DNA of 64,000 nt from Pezizomycotina sp. ARF18 (lineage: Eukaryota > Ascomycota). The notes below the pieces were generated by a model. The model had not been told where the DNA came from. It made no database searches and was given only the letters and a program-made list of their open reading frames with translations. A program made the translations under genes and the position numbers. Numbering within the stretch: position 1 is the stretch's first letter; each line of letters opens with the position of its first letter. The DNA is taken from contig AZLU01000160.1 of assembly GCA_002224055.1 (NCBI GenBank), positions 1 to 64,000 on the forward strand, given 5' to 3'. Below are positions 49,324 to 60,962 of this stretch, in pieces.

Positions 49324-50761
49324 TTAGTTTCCCGAAGAAGACCAAGCGATCGTTGTGACCTTAGGATCTGCTGGCGTCTTTGCAAGTTTCGGTTCGTCCG
49401 TGGTGTTCGACCGGATCTCGTACGTGACCGTGATGCCATTGCTGAGCCGGCGTATCTGCCTCTTCTCGTCCTCGTACACGCCGACCAGGCTGTCGCAAGA
49501 GCCGGAGCCGTTCCTTCTGTGACCACCGCGCTCCTCGAGGTCGAAATCGGTAATATCAGCGCCCCTTTTCCCACTGCCGTTCGAGTTCGAGCCCGCGGAC
49601 CCGATCATCTTCGCCGCTTCCGGAGACCTCAACATCTTCCCAGACCCGCTAAGCACCTGACTGTGACCGTACCTCGATCCTGGACTGCTTCCGCTGCTGC
49701 TTCCGGGAAACATCCGCTTGATGGACCTGCTGATGCGGTTGCCATCGCCCGTACTATTGTTGTCGCCCAGCTCTGAAGAACGCGCGGAAGCCGGGCAGCA
49801 GACGACAACCATGGCCCACGTCTGCTCGAAGTCGGAGTAGAGCCAGATGACGACGCCGCGGCAGTTGGTCTCGATGGCGATCTGCTCCATGCAGGCGGAA
49901 GGCGATGCAGGTGAAGCCGATTACGAACGTTAGGGCGACGCCGATCTTCTGTTTTGTAGCAAGGCGGAGGCGGCGGAGGAGGAAGAGGGGAGGACGTAAA
50001 CTAGCGAAAAAATTAGCAAAGATGTATCAAATGAGCGATGGTTTGATATTGATGACTTACCTAAGATGTCGGTGAAAACGTGCTGCGACCACCGCACTGC
50101 GTCCCGATCGTTCCGGTCATCGGGTCGCAGAATTGCTTGCCGGGTGTCCAGTTTGCCATCATAGGCTCGCAGACGAACATCTTGACGAACAGCGAGGAGA
50201 CCCAAACCGACGACTGGAGACCCAACCGACGATGTCAAACCAACCGTTATCCCACAACGGCAGCGCGCAAATGCCTTCATGTTACGAGGTATGAGTTCGT
50301 AAAAATGCCAACATCGACCTATTTAAAGTTTTTCTCAAATCGTTAGTTCACGAATTATCTCGTAAAAAAATCAAAAGCTTTTGGCCGGCGTTTCGCGGAA
50401 ATAGGAATCGTAACGAGAAAGTAGCGAGCGCCACAAGCGTCCACCGTTCGCAAAAAAAAAAAAAATAAAATAAAATAAAAACTCACCCACTTGACGAAGT
50501 AAATGTCGTATAGTAGAGGCACGTTCAACCGAGACGAGTCTTAAGTGCAGAGACGGTGTCGTCGTAGGCGAGGCCATGCCTCGGGTCCAAACTCCGTCGC
50601 CGGAGGCGCTGATTCTGCCTCGAAGTATCCAGCTTGTAGAGAGCGGTGTCCATGGACGTCTGCATAAGGAAATATCCAGGCCGAGAAGGACGAAAGAGGT
50701 CGGAAATGTGAAGCGGGTTGAGGATCGTCGCCGTAGGTATAGCCGTAGGATGACGAGGCAT
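49324..50761 (-). CDS. Fungal rhodopsin-like 7-TM protein (copy C), 5' part unclear
   Basis: Minus-strand gene of the same PF20684 superfamily. Clear blocks, read downward: ALPLWDNGWFDIVGW and VSSLFVKMFVCEPMMANW (about 50255-50145) with the family's extracellular 'F-x-C-x-P-x(n)-W', then GKQFCDPMTGTIGTQCGG. A 60-nt-class intron starts GTAAGT near 50064 and ends CTAG near 50003. Then FLLRRLRLATKQKIGVALTF and VIGFTCIAFRL (TM and 'QKIG' loop), AIETNCRGVVIWLYSDFEQT and WAMVVVCCPASARSS (TM7 region with 'E-x(n)-C-x-P'). A Ser/Gly-rich cytoplasmic tail (RMFPGSSSGSSPGSRYGHS, FDLEERGGHRRNGSGSCDS) ends at 49324. Upstream pieces to about 50761 (MQTSMDTALYKLDTSR; LNVPLLYDIYFVKW before a GTGAGT) are coding-like, but TM1-TM3 are not clearly seen. 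Start tentative, several frame faults. Confidence 0.7.
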
Positions 50762-52012
50762 AGTGATAAGCTGAGGTTGGACCTTTATCGTAATGCTAGA
50801 AGGACGGAGGGTTTGGTGTAAAAGCTTTGGAACCACGAGACCGGATCGTAGAGGGAAAAGGAAATGATCGGATATTTAAGCAAGCAGAGATCCAGACCCT
50901 CGTCGATTGAAATATGACCCCCTTTCTTTAATATATATTTTCTTAGTCTGTTTCTCGCTTCCAGGTTATTCCGTGTCTCTCGTCTAGGAGTATCCTTGGG
51001 ACAAGCGGGGGTCGATGCAATAGTTTTAAGAGATGCGGAGGATACGAGTACGGGTACTGTACTGTATACTTGGACGTAATATTCCAACAAGATAAAAAAT
51101 ACGCTAAACAATCTATTAAACAAAAAAAAAAAAAGTATACGCTGTGGGGAACTAAAAATACTGTCAAGGCTTCTCCATCATAAGACATATGTATCCTAGA
51201 GGAAAAAAGTACATTAATACGAACTAATAGACCAGAGGAAAAAGTAGTAAAAAAAAAAGGTGTAGGGCGGTTTGTCAGAGCAACTGAAAGAAATTTTCAC
51301 AAGGGACTTGCCATAATAAGAGGGGGTATAGTATATACTAATATACTGATAACTATATGTATATCTGAGTACCTCCTCGTGAGCAGTCCACTTCTTTTGC
51401 TCCTTTCCGTTTATTGTTGCACATCTCGCTGGTCTAGCTGGTCTCGCGTAAGACAATGGGTTCAGGTGCAACGATTCTCCAAGTACACTAAAGGACTCCG
51501 CACCAAAAGAAGTAAAGGGATGGGGAGATCAAATACAAAAGTATAGGATTCGATTGGTCGCTAGGGACCAGAGTACTGCTCCTGCACGGAATATAAGAGG
51601 ATGTACAAGATAACGGTCACGGTCGAACCGTGGAAGAAGAGAAAAGAAAACCACGCCTTGATCGACATACAGAAAAAGCCACCAGAGGCTAGCAAGACTA
51701 GGCACTCCAGACTTTGCAGAAGGGTATCTTTAGACCTATGCAGTGATTGGGTGGGGACGGCGAGAAAAAGTTTTAACCTACGCCGTTTTTCTTTCTAGAG
51801 TTCTCTGGGCCCCTGGGTTCGGAAAGATTTTTTGGCGGCCAATGGGGATCTCGTATTCGCGTATTAGCGAGGACTTTGGTGGGGAGAAAAAGATCACTAA
51901 TTGCGCTGCATGACAGATTGATAGAGACTTTAGTATGATGCTTATATCTACTCGCAATTCTGAGGCCGATGAAATCAGGGGTTCAGAAACTCTAAAGAGA
52001 GCTGTAGAGCTG

Positions 52013-52038
52013 AAAAAAAAAAAAAAAAAAAAAAAAAA
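52013..52038 (+). repeat. Poly-A run, 26 bases
   Basis: Longest homopolymer in the window. No flanking element or target-site duplication recognised. Confidence 0.9.
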
Positions 52039-53173
52039 CGTTGGATGTTCGCCCCTCAGGACCTGCAGATTGATGGCGTACCGGTAGGGTTAAGATTAAT
52101 CCGAAAGAAGACTTTTCTCGGTCAAACGTCCCCCACGCGACGCCATGAGGTTCACACTGACCGTGATGGTCTGTCTCGTTAAACACTAAGTCTTAATTGA
52201 GTCTAGGCCGTATTCTCGGCGCTTTGTTGTTCCTGGATATTCGGCTCAGAATCAGTAGATCGAACTAGTTACCATAGCACTGGCTTCTGGAGACGCAGGG
52301 GTTGAAAAGAATATCAATAATAAGGTGACCTGTGTGGTTGAGGACCCCACGCCAGCTATCCAATATTCTTCTCTCTGCAGGACAACGCTTTCCCCTCCAA
52401 GTGGATCCATGGTTAATCCGATGTCAACCTAAAACTCATAGACAAAAACGGCAATATACTTTGGTTATAATTTGGTTGATCGTTGAATATTCTCCGCTTT
52501 ACGACCAGACCGCGAGGTTAAAGCCAAGGGCCCTTAAATCCATGATATCAAATTATATAACATGATATCAAATTAATAATATCTATTGAAAACCTGATAG
52601 AGTCTGGAACAAAAACACACCGTGCCGTGTATTCCCAAATTGCCATAGCGCGGATACGAAAGGTTTCAGCGAATATGAGACCTTGTGGGGTTTGGTGGAG
52701 AGTTTGTTATTCGTGGAAATATAGTTAATTAGCGATTTTAGTCTATGGTCTCTAATCTCCTTCCCTCGGGTTTTCGGATATATCGGGCATCATTAACACG
52801 CAGAAAATAAATTTCAGACAGGGATGAGAACTCTATGAATTGACTCAACTCTCTTAATTTACTTGATTGCTGAGAGCTGAGGACTCGGTTTTCAACTATA
52901 AGTCTGAATATATTGTTTCACTTACACGGGATACTCATCCCAGAACCTTATTTTCTTTCTCGAGGAAGCAATCCATTATCGAGATAACCTTTATTTATTT
53001 ATTCCTTGGTCAAAGTATACGATTTACATAGACGTTGACAAGGTCCAAGTATGTACTGTATATTATGACTAGGTCTCTACTCATTCTCCGACGGCACGGA
53101 GTAGAAAGTTTAGAATATAAATTGCGATCAACTAATTATAGAAGAAGCGCCACTTCTCAACAGAATACTTTAG

Positions 53174-53655
53174 TATATAGCTTAAGACGAGAGAAAGGTT
53201 GGGAAACGGCTGTAACTGTCTGGTTATCCCCGGTAATGGGGAGAGGTGAACAGCTTCATGCGGTGGTTTTTTTGACTCGATCTCGGTAACAGAACAGAAC
53301 GTCGAAAAAAACCCCGGGAGTTTCCTTGTGCCAGACTTTATAAATTATTTTCCTGCTTGGTCTCTAAAATGGATGAATGTACATCATAGTATCGTTCAAA
53401 CCCTTGATAAAATTATATAGCTTAAGACGAGAGAAAGGTTGGGAAACGGCTGTAACTGTCGGTTATCCCCGGTAATGGGGAGAGGGTGAACAGCTTCATT
53501 GCGGTGGTTTTTTTTGACTCGATCTCGGTAACAGAACAGAACGTCGAAAAAAACCCCGGGAGTTTCCTTGTGCCAGACTTTATAAATTATTTTCCTGCTT
53601 GGTCTCTAAAATGGATGAATGTACATCATAGTATCGTTCAAACCCTTGATAAAAT
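53174..53655 (+). repeat. Tandem direct duplication, about 240-bp unit, two copies
   Basis: Copy 1 is about 53174-53413 and copy 2 about 53414-53655. Starting from TATAGCTTAAGACGAGAG the copies agree base for base except for single-base length differences (GTCTGGTT/GTCGGTT, GAGAGGTG/GAGAGGGTG, CATGCGG/CATTGCGG, and the T run). No substitution seen. Intergenic, non-coding as far as I can tell. Confidence 0.85.
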
Positions 53656-53992
53656 AGACGCAGTTGCGCGATAGATACTTCAAGCATTTGTTCTCGAGCA
53701 ATGCCCATTCACATTTAGCCGTTCCATCGGCACATATAGCGCCAGTTATCACAAACTGCCCTTTGGATATAGCCGAGAAGCATGTCTTATACACAACAAA
53801 GCTTGAAAGTTATTCTAAGCAGAATCTCTGTTCTGATGGTAACAAACTTTTAGACGCTTCAAAACGAAAGTATGAATACCCTATTAAGAGGGAAAGAGTC
53901 ACCTCGCGTCCTCGCCGAGGTCTTTCGTAACTCCATGACGATAACTTTCGACACTCCCGTCTCCGGATCATACATGGCAACTGACTATTCCA

Positions 53993-54009
53993 CCCCCCCC
54001 CCCCCCCCC
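53993..54009 (+). repeat. Poly-C run, 17 bases
   Basis: Uninterrupted C run; same length as the poly-G run at 36516. Confidence 0.85.
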
Positions 54010-54550
54010 ATGTCCAATAGATCTAGGGTCCTTACGTACTCAGGTACGTCGCCCGATGATGCCTGTTTCGGCTGGCGGAATTGGTTTAAACACAGTGATC
54101 TCGGTGGCTGAGAGCTCTCAGCTAGTTGAAAGAAAGTTCTCATTTACAGTTACAGGGAAATATTTCCCCCGCAAAAAATTTTTTTTTTCACACTAAAATT
54201 TCTATTTTTTGATTTTCCATTTAGTAAGAGGAAACAACCTGAAGATCCCAACATCGCTAAAAGAACCAGAAAAATGACTCCCACTGCATAATAATTGGCG
54301 CATCCTATGGCAGTAATTACGTTAATGGCTGCACGCAGGATTTGCTTAGCAGGACGATCCTCTAACTGATTTTGTCCTTACGTATATATAAGCGATAGCC
54401 TGTCTGTTTTTACCGGTTATTCTTGGTTCTGATTTGTTGGATTTTCTGTGTGACAGTAACAAGCATTATCACCTTTATCATCCGATACACAGCGTATCCT
54501 ATCTCCTCGTTAGATATAGATCGTCATTTCAGAAAGAGTTTCTTCCATTG

Positions 54551-56117
54551 ATGATGTATAACTACACAATCAAGAGGACTACGTTGCGGTCCTCAACGCA
54601 CTTTCTCCGCCGGTTACCAGCGGCGACCCGCGGGTCCCGAGTACGCATCTTCGAGTCCGGAATACCGCCCGAAGGCAGCGACCTCTTCGTCCCTATCCTC
54701 GAAACCCTTTCTCGAGTCTGCGTTTCCGAAAAGCACCGCGTCGCGATGGCCTACGCGATCAGAAAGCAGCGGCCCGCGACGAATCAGACGACGAAGAACT
54801 CCAGCGAACCGGAAAGAAATTCGTATTCCACAGCACTTTATTTGTTAGCCAGACCTCTGCAAACCGATGACGGATTCATAGCACGCGGGAACAAAACGAA
54901 GGAGTTCTGATGGATGTTTGGAACTGTATGCACGGTATAAACGGGTGCTTGTCGGACAGGAAGCCGATCACGCAGCTGGCGCACCAGCCGTCGTGGCGAA
55001 GGGTGCGGCGGGCGAGAAAGCTTACGTAAAATTCGCGATCGCGTTCGGGAACTTCAGCGGAAGGTTTCGCTTTTGGGTTTCTTCGGGTCCGGCGCCGCGT
55101 CCTCAAGCGCTGGGAAATATTCGACAACTTCGTGGATCACGCTCGCAAAGACGAGACACTGGACAAGAACGTGAAGAACCAACTGATCAAAGTCCGCAAT
55201 GGGCTATTAACTACCGCAAGAAGCACCCGAACGCGAAACTTCGCACGATCACACCGCACTGGACGTCAAGCGGTACCTCAGGATATTCGCGCACTCGGAG
55301 TGCTGCCGCGTGTGGAGAACATCTCGTACTCTTGGCGGTACGTGCCGCTGTGTCACGGCCACATGAGCGTCGTCGTCTTCCGAGGATGTCAGGGAGATGA
55401 ATAACCTCCCGCTGTCGAAACCAGTCCGGGGTCTGCTCAAGTCCTCTGTGTATCTGAGAAGAACTTGAGAAACTGGATAGGTATATTTCGGCGCTGAGGA
55501 GGAACGGGTACTTTTTCGGATCGGACGGGCGATGAGAAAGAAAGGAAGTCAAGGTTACACTATGAGGCGAACCTGATCGCCTATGTACACCGCAGGTTTA
55601 GAATTGTGAGTTTGGCTCCACCCCTCTGGAAATTCCCGCAAGACAATGGAGTGGCTAACGTAAAGAAATCGATATAGGACGACCATGATACAATCCGTCG
55701 CTTCCAGACACGGGACCGGCGTACGAGCCATCCCCGTACCCCTTCATCGGCGTCTCCAAGCCATCCTGCACGTTATGCAAAGGATACATTGACGCTACAA
55801 CCTGCTCATTGGCCAACATCCCCCGCGGCGTTTTCCGTAGTTACGCCAAAGTCATCTCCGGTTCCCATTCATCTGAAGTTCTCTCTTGCTCTGCCGACGG
55901 CCTCTGGATCTCCCCACGCCTCGGCGAAAAGCGTATGAAGAAGGAACCGAGAGGTCCTCACCAAACTTCTACGAGAGCAAATATCGAAGCTGGGGTGCCG
56001 CAGGTTGAGGATGAGTTTAAGGAGACGCAGTACTTGACGTGCCGGGTAGTAGAAAGAACGTTAGCAGGCCGGGGTTGTTTCTCTGTCTGTTTCGACGGTG
56101 TTCAGCGGTACGGATGA
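54551..56117 (+). pseudogene. Deaminase-fold (OTT_1508-like) domain protein, broken frame
   Basis: GC-rich coding-like region whose 3' half has the hallmark of the OTT_1508-type nucleic-acid/nucleotide deaminase family (PF14441), common in filamentous fungi. HYEANLIAYVHRRF (His codon at 55558) gives the H-x-E motif of the zinc-dependent deaminase fold. After an intron-like GTGAGT...ATAG segment (about 55605-55677) comes PYPFIGVSKPSCTLCKGYID with the metal-binding C-x2-C (codons at 55767 and 55776) in the family's usual 'IGxSKxxCxxC' setting. RGVFRSYAKVISGSHSSE and DGLWISPRL follow, as in family C-termini. The 5' half contains helical segments (SDLFVPILETLSRVCVSEKH; EIFDNFVDHARKDETLDKN) of no recognised type. 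The frame is interrupted several times. In fungi these proteins are often found with NLR-like architectures; an enzymatic substrate is not established. Confidence 0.6.
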
Positions 56118-58496
56118 GAGTTCGACGGATGGTAGGGGAGGGTAAGCACGAGTAACGCGTCGTTTAGGGAGAAGGTGAAAGGGTTTATGGGTATTAGGAG
56201 GACGTCGCATGAATACTAGAGTTTGGTGGGTTTGAGGTGGTTTAAAAATTTACTTGAAAAGTGATTTGCAGTATGCATGTATGAGTTTCGGCGTTGAGCG
56301 TTTTGGACCCGTTTGTAGGCGAGCGAAATGGAGGGGGAGATCGTGGGCAAATGTCGTAAAAAGTGCACTGGTTTTGCATCGTAAGATTAGAAAATATTTA
56401 TAACAACTAATGAATAATATCATCCTATAATATTGGTTGGTTTCTTCAAGATTTTCGCCTTCCGATCAAACCCGAGCCTGCTTTCTTGCAGAATACTGCT
56501 TCATCAAATGTCGAAGGTACCTGAATATACTGAATCAAAATTTAAGCAAGTTTGAACCAAGTTAGAAGCACTTGTAATCAATCATGATATTCACTGAGAC
56601 ATCAAATCAATGCTGTTATAGAAGCACTTTGCTGTCTTGGACCGAGCCAACGGAATCATGATCTATGGTTTGCGGTTGCGACCGGGACTTTTTACGGATT
56701 CACAGGAGTACCGAAATCCCCCGAGAAGTCCTTGCTAGGTTCAAAGAAGAAGGACCATAAATCGTGGCTATGTTTGGCTGGGAAACTTTGTCTTTTGAGA
56801 GACATCAAATCAATGCTGTGAAAGCTTTGCTGTCTTAGACCGGGAGCCAACGGAATCATGATCTATGGTTGCGGTTGCGACCGAGACTTTTTACGGACTC
56901 ACAAGAGTACCGAAGTCCCCGAGAAGTCCTTGCTAGGTTCAAAGAAGAAGGACCATAATCGTGGCTATGTTTTGGCTGTGAAACTTTGTCTTGAAGCTCA
57001 GGATAGCGCGTGTTGATGGGGGTTATTCGAAATATACCGGTTCTGCTAGGTTATGGAGGTTGGCCTGTGAAACGGACGATCCCGATGTGGACTCATGGCA
57101 CACCGGGGTTTATACTCTATCAACGCTACAATACGACATCGCGATGCCCAGCATAGATAACCATGAAATTGCCCCACAAATTCCCCGTCACTGGAGCGAC
57201 TCCGAAAATACCCAGGATTCAATATCCGGATACACGAAACAGAGCATCGCGCGTGACCGAATATCTATCTTTGAAGATCGGAGATGTTCTGTAGCCTCTA
57301 AGTCTTGCGCTTCAGGTATTATTCAATCTGCGAATATTTATCGCAGGAAAATTTGAATGAATGAACTGTCTCGAGTTGATTTGGAAATTCGGGAGACTGG
57401 ATCTCTTTGGGAAATGATACCGGGGTGGAACGATATTCATTATTTAACTGAGTAGTAAAATTGAATGACCCGAGTAAGTCCGCGTTTGATGTTTCTCAAC
57501 AGTACGTATGCTCATGCACAAGAATGGTTCTCTAACCACTGGCAAAGAAAAACGTCTGGCATAGCATCGTATGGCTTTCTCCGTTTAGATTGGAGAGACG
57601 CGCCAGAGATTTTCTTGCTTTCAAACTCAGTGATCTCTATTTACCTAGCAAAACAATCTTTACACAAATAATCCATCATATGGTCGAATGGACTTCATAA
57701 GACAACGAAAATAGAAGCGTAGGTACGTCAAGAAGGCTTCTAGATGGGTTCACGATGATGATGACATAGCATTTTGTATATCATTTTCCTTTCTCGAGAT
57801 TCGAGGTGATTTTCGCGTGGCTGCGATGTAAATTCATCAAGTAAGTGGAGTTAGCGCCCAATGTCATCGTTGGCCTCACTGCGTCTTCAAAATATGCTAT
57901 TTTTCTTTCCATAAAGTGTCCCTAAAACAAAACTCCGTCCTGACTCGTATTCTCAAATCCCACTTTCATCAGGAATCTCTTGAGACCTCAACCTAGCTGT
58001 TCAATCGCCCAGCGGCATGGATAGCTCCAGAAGCCAAAGAGGACTCTTCCGGGGCAATTTATGCCAAACACGCTGAACCATGACAATTTTCCTTTGTCAG
58101 CGTCGTGAAGAAAAAGCAAAGGATAGCGCGCCACCCCTGCTCGCCTATGGAAGATGCATGCACAGTGGAAGGCTCTCCGCTTCTTTGGTATAAGCCAGCT
58201 GTGACCTCACTTTTCGGCGGTCCGAGCGCTGCCAACTTTTGCACTCTAAGCCCCTCAGGGTAGATAGGTATCTGTCAAAACGTCCAGTAATAGAAAGAAG
58301 CTCATGGATAAAAATATGCTCATCTCGACTGGTGGGTTCTATTCACGGGTCCACGTTACAGGGTGCAGATTTTACCTCAGCCCTGCTTTCCTTGCTTGTT
58401 TGGATTTATCGCGGGCTCTGATCATGAAGCGTATCGCGATAGTTTTCTTGCGTGTAACATTGGAACGTCGCTATGTCTAACCAAGCTCCGGTTTGT
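56118..58496. other. Intergenic with duplication; weak frame 56991-57356
   Basis: Contains the 203-bp duplication (separate entry). The second copy reads through as GIMIYGCGCDRDFLRTHKST and SKKKDHNRGYVLAVKLCLEA, which looks coding, and a 121-codon frame (56991-57356) adjoins it. I recognise no family. 57670-58490 shows no gene. Confidence 0.4.
56596..56992 (+). repeat. Tandem direct duplication, about 203-bp unit, two copies
   Basis: Copy 1 spans 56596-56798 and copy 2 spans 56799 to about 56992, both starting GAGACATCAAATCAATGCTG. Unlike the other two duplications, the copies show several substitutions, all transitions as far as I could read (CTTGGACC/CTTAGACC, CCGGGAC/CCGAGAC, GGATTC/GGACTC, CAGGAG/CAAGAG), plus one-base indels and a short insertion (TTATAGAAGCAC). 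Confidence 0.8.
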
Positions 58497-58504
58497 TATA
58501 TAAA
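58497..58504 (+). promoter_or_regulatory. TATA box of the TAP-like hydrolase gene
   Basis: TATATAAA lies 158 bases before the start ATG at 58655, followed by a CT-rich leader (58590-58620). Confidence 0.65.
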
Positions 58505-58654
58505 CCTGAGAGAGGGCCAACTCAAGTGAATGTCAGTCCGACACTTTGCTCCTCGAAGACGATCAGTTCGCTCTGTTAATCAACTTAAAACTTCCTTTCT
58601 TTCTTCTCTCCTCAGATCAGGTTTCCGCTGTGCTGATCGCCAGACGTCAAGAAA

Positions 58655-60596
58655 ATGGTGTCCTTGAAACTACTAGCGCCACTCACTGCTTTGGTGATAT
58701 CAGTAGCGGCAGCTCCAACGGCACAAAAGCCGACGAGCTATTCGTTAAAAGATGTGCTTACCACCCTATCTACCGTTACAACTATTAAGACCGCATATAT
58801 ACTTACTTAAGTAGCTATTAAGAAGGCGACTGACTTATTTTTTTTACTGCTTAGATACCAACATCAAAAGACCTGAAATGGTACCCCTGTTATGGCGGAT
58901 TCACCTGCGCTCGGCTTGAAGTTCCAAACGATTACGAAAACCCCAAGAATGGAATCGTGGCGTCCATACCGCTCATCCGGTACGAGGCGAACAAGACCCT
59001 ACGAGACAACGGTAAACCTCAGATGGTGCTGTTGAACCCCGGCGGTCCCGGCGGATCCGGAGTTGCCCTTCTCCTCGAGTTCGCAAGCAAGCTTTCGACG
59101 ATCCTACCGCAGTGGGACCTCATATCGTGGGACCCTAGGGGTATCGCGTTCGCCCGCCCGTCCGCCAACTGTGTCGACGACATCACCGCCCAAGCGAACA
59201 CGTTTTCGGAATCGTACGTCGGCAGCCCCGGTTCTACTAATGCATCCCTGTACCAAACGTGGGCGATAGCGAAGGCGGGATCCATGGTATGTAACCTCAC
59301 TATCGGCGGCGAGCATGGCGCGGTGAGTTTATGAGTACGTCCACCGTCGCGACGGACATGATCAGCATAACGGACGCGTGGAATAAGGCTTGCGGTATCC
59401 AGGACGAGGGCCTCGTCAATTTCATCGGCTACAGCTACGGAACGGTAATCGGCAGTACTTTGCGACGATGTATCCGAACCGCGTCGGCAAGTTCATCCTC
59501 GACGGCGTGGTCGATGTGGACGACTACAGCTCTGGAGCGTTCGATCACGACACTATCACGACGGACGACGCCGCTTACGAGTTCTTTAAGCAATGCTACG
59601 AGTCGGGTTCCAGCGAGCTCTGCACCCTGTATACCGACAAGGGACCAGACGCGATCGAGAGTCTCGTGATCAAGTTCCTGGACTCGCTCGAGAAGAACCC
59701 AATCGCGCAGTAGTACAAACGAGTGGGCAGATCTTCGGTGGCATCCTGACTAGCGATATTTGAAGCTTTCCGTCGGGGAAACCCTGTATACTCCCTCCGA
59801 CACATGGATGCCTCTCGCTGAAGGAATCGCTCTAGCAATCGCCCAGCAGAACGCGACGCTCCTCGTTGCGCTTACGACTAAGCCTATAAATGCGTCTGGT
59901 GGCTCTACAGACTGGGATGTTCCCGCCGAGCACGAGGAGTGGTTCCGCGGTGTCACCTGTTCAGATATCTACCCCGCAAATACCCAGGGAGACGCGGAGT
60001 CCTACGTCGGGTGGTACATGTCCGCCATCAAGCAGAGCTTCTGGGGTGGAGGCGCCATCACTGATAACAAGCTCTCCTGTATCTCCTGGCCGTTCGATGG
60101 TAAGGGCAAGTATAAGGGCAAGTTCGGCGCGCACACCAAGAGCCCTATCCTGTAAGTTTTAGACAAGCAACCATTCTTATATGCAAGTATCTACCAATTG
60201 TACCAACTAACAGCTCTTTAGGTTTATCGGCAACACCCTGGACCCTATTACGCCGTTAGTCAACGCCGTCGGCGCCAGAAGAAATTCGGCGGATCAGGCC
60301 TGCTGAGGAATACCGGCCCCGGCCACACGTCCCTCAACGCTTACTCTGACTGCATCGCTGAGGTCTACGACGCTTACATGAACTATAACCAGCTGCCGGG
60401 TAATAAAATCTGCAAGGCTCCTAATGCTTTCGTCACTTACGCCCAGAAGCAGAATAGCACGGCTACGGACACTCAGAGCGGTCCTGGGTTGCCTCCTCCC
60501 ACCAGTGGAGGTTCGGATTCTGAATTGGGTGCTTCCATCGACATGGCGAGTACTGGGAAGTTCCTCGCGAAGCTCAATAGCCGTCGTAGTCGCTAG
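58655..60596 (+). CDS. Secreted TAP-like alpha/beta-hydrolase (tripeptidyl aminopeptidase type)
   Basis: Exopeptidase-like alpha/beta hydrolase with TAP C-terminal domain. The ATG at 58655 gives a signal peptide (MVSLKLLAPLTALVISVAAA). An intron ends at 58854; exon 2 starts IPTSKDLKWYPCYGGFTCAR. Then LNPGGPGGSG (the oxyanion-side 'GGPG' loop), WDLISWDPRG (conserved 'D-x2-G/D-P-R-G'), MSTSTVATDMISITDAW, and FIGYSYGTVIG with nucleophile Ser (codon 59433). After PNRVGKFILDGVVDVDDY come the lid region and C-terminal domain, with a 70-nt intron (60152-60221), FIGNTLDPITPL with the acid Asp (60241) and RNTGPGHTSLNAYSD with the His (60324). All three catalytic residues are present. One-base faults occur near 59325, 59460, 59710, 59758 and 60275. 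The Ser/Gly-rich tail ends at 60596. About 600 residues, normal for the family. Acts outside the cell, releasing short peptides. Confidence 0.88.
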
Positions 60597-60962
60597 AGAA
60601 GGGGGAAATTTGTGTGATATAGCGAGCGGAAGGCACGAAGCCTCGTAATACTCCAATGTTTTTCTTTCTTTCCGATTATGATGATAAATGGATTTGTTCA
60701 CTTTCGTTGGTATAAAGGCCTTCTTTGTTCCGATTGAGCTTCACTCTTTCGTTTTACGTACACTCATAGCAAGAATTTTGATAAATCCAAGCATAGCGAA
60801 TGATGAGCATGTTCTCTGAATTCCATAAATCTCTCCAAGATACAGTGGTTTGTTCTAAATTACAAATGTCAACTTGAACTCAGCACAAGGACTAAAATAT
60901 CGCTTGCTCTTTGAAATGTGACACCTCTTTTGAGAGGTTACCGGCATATTCAGTGCTGTGTT
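60597..60962. other. 3' spacer between convergent genes
   Basis: AT-rich, presumably carrying both 3' untranslated ends. No gene. Confidence 0.5.

Larger units (their letters stand above)
50762..54550. other. Long intergenic block with duplication and homopolymers
   Basis: No supported gene across 3.8 kb. Contains poly-A at 52013-52038, the 240-bp tandem duplication at 53174-53655 (separate entry) and poly-C at 53993-54009. A TATATATAAG-like element near 54381-54390 could serve the downstream deaminase-domain gene. Confidence 0.45.

Noticed and set aside
12425-52038. Poly-A and poly-T runs as tails of retroposed elements
   Set aside because: No target-site duplications, reverse-transcriptase frames or element bodies next to the runs. 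They are best read as simple homopolymers.
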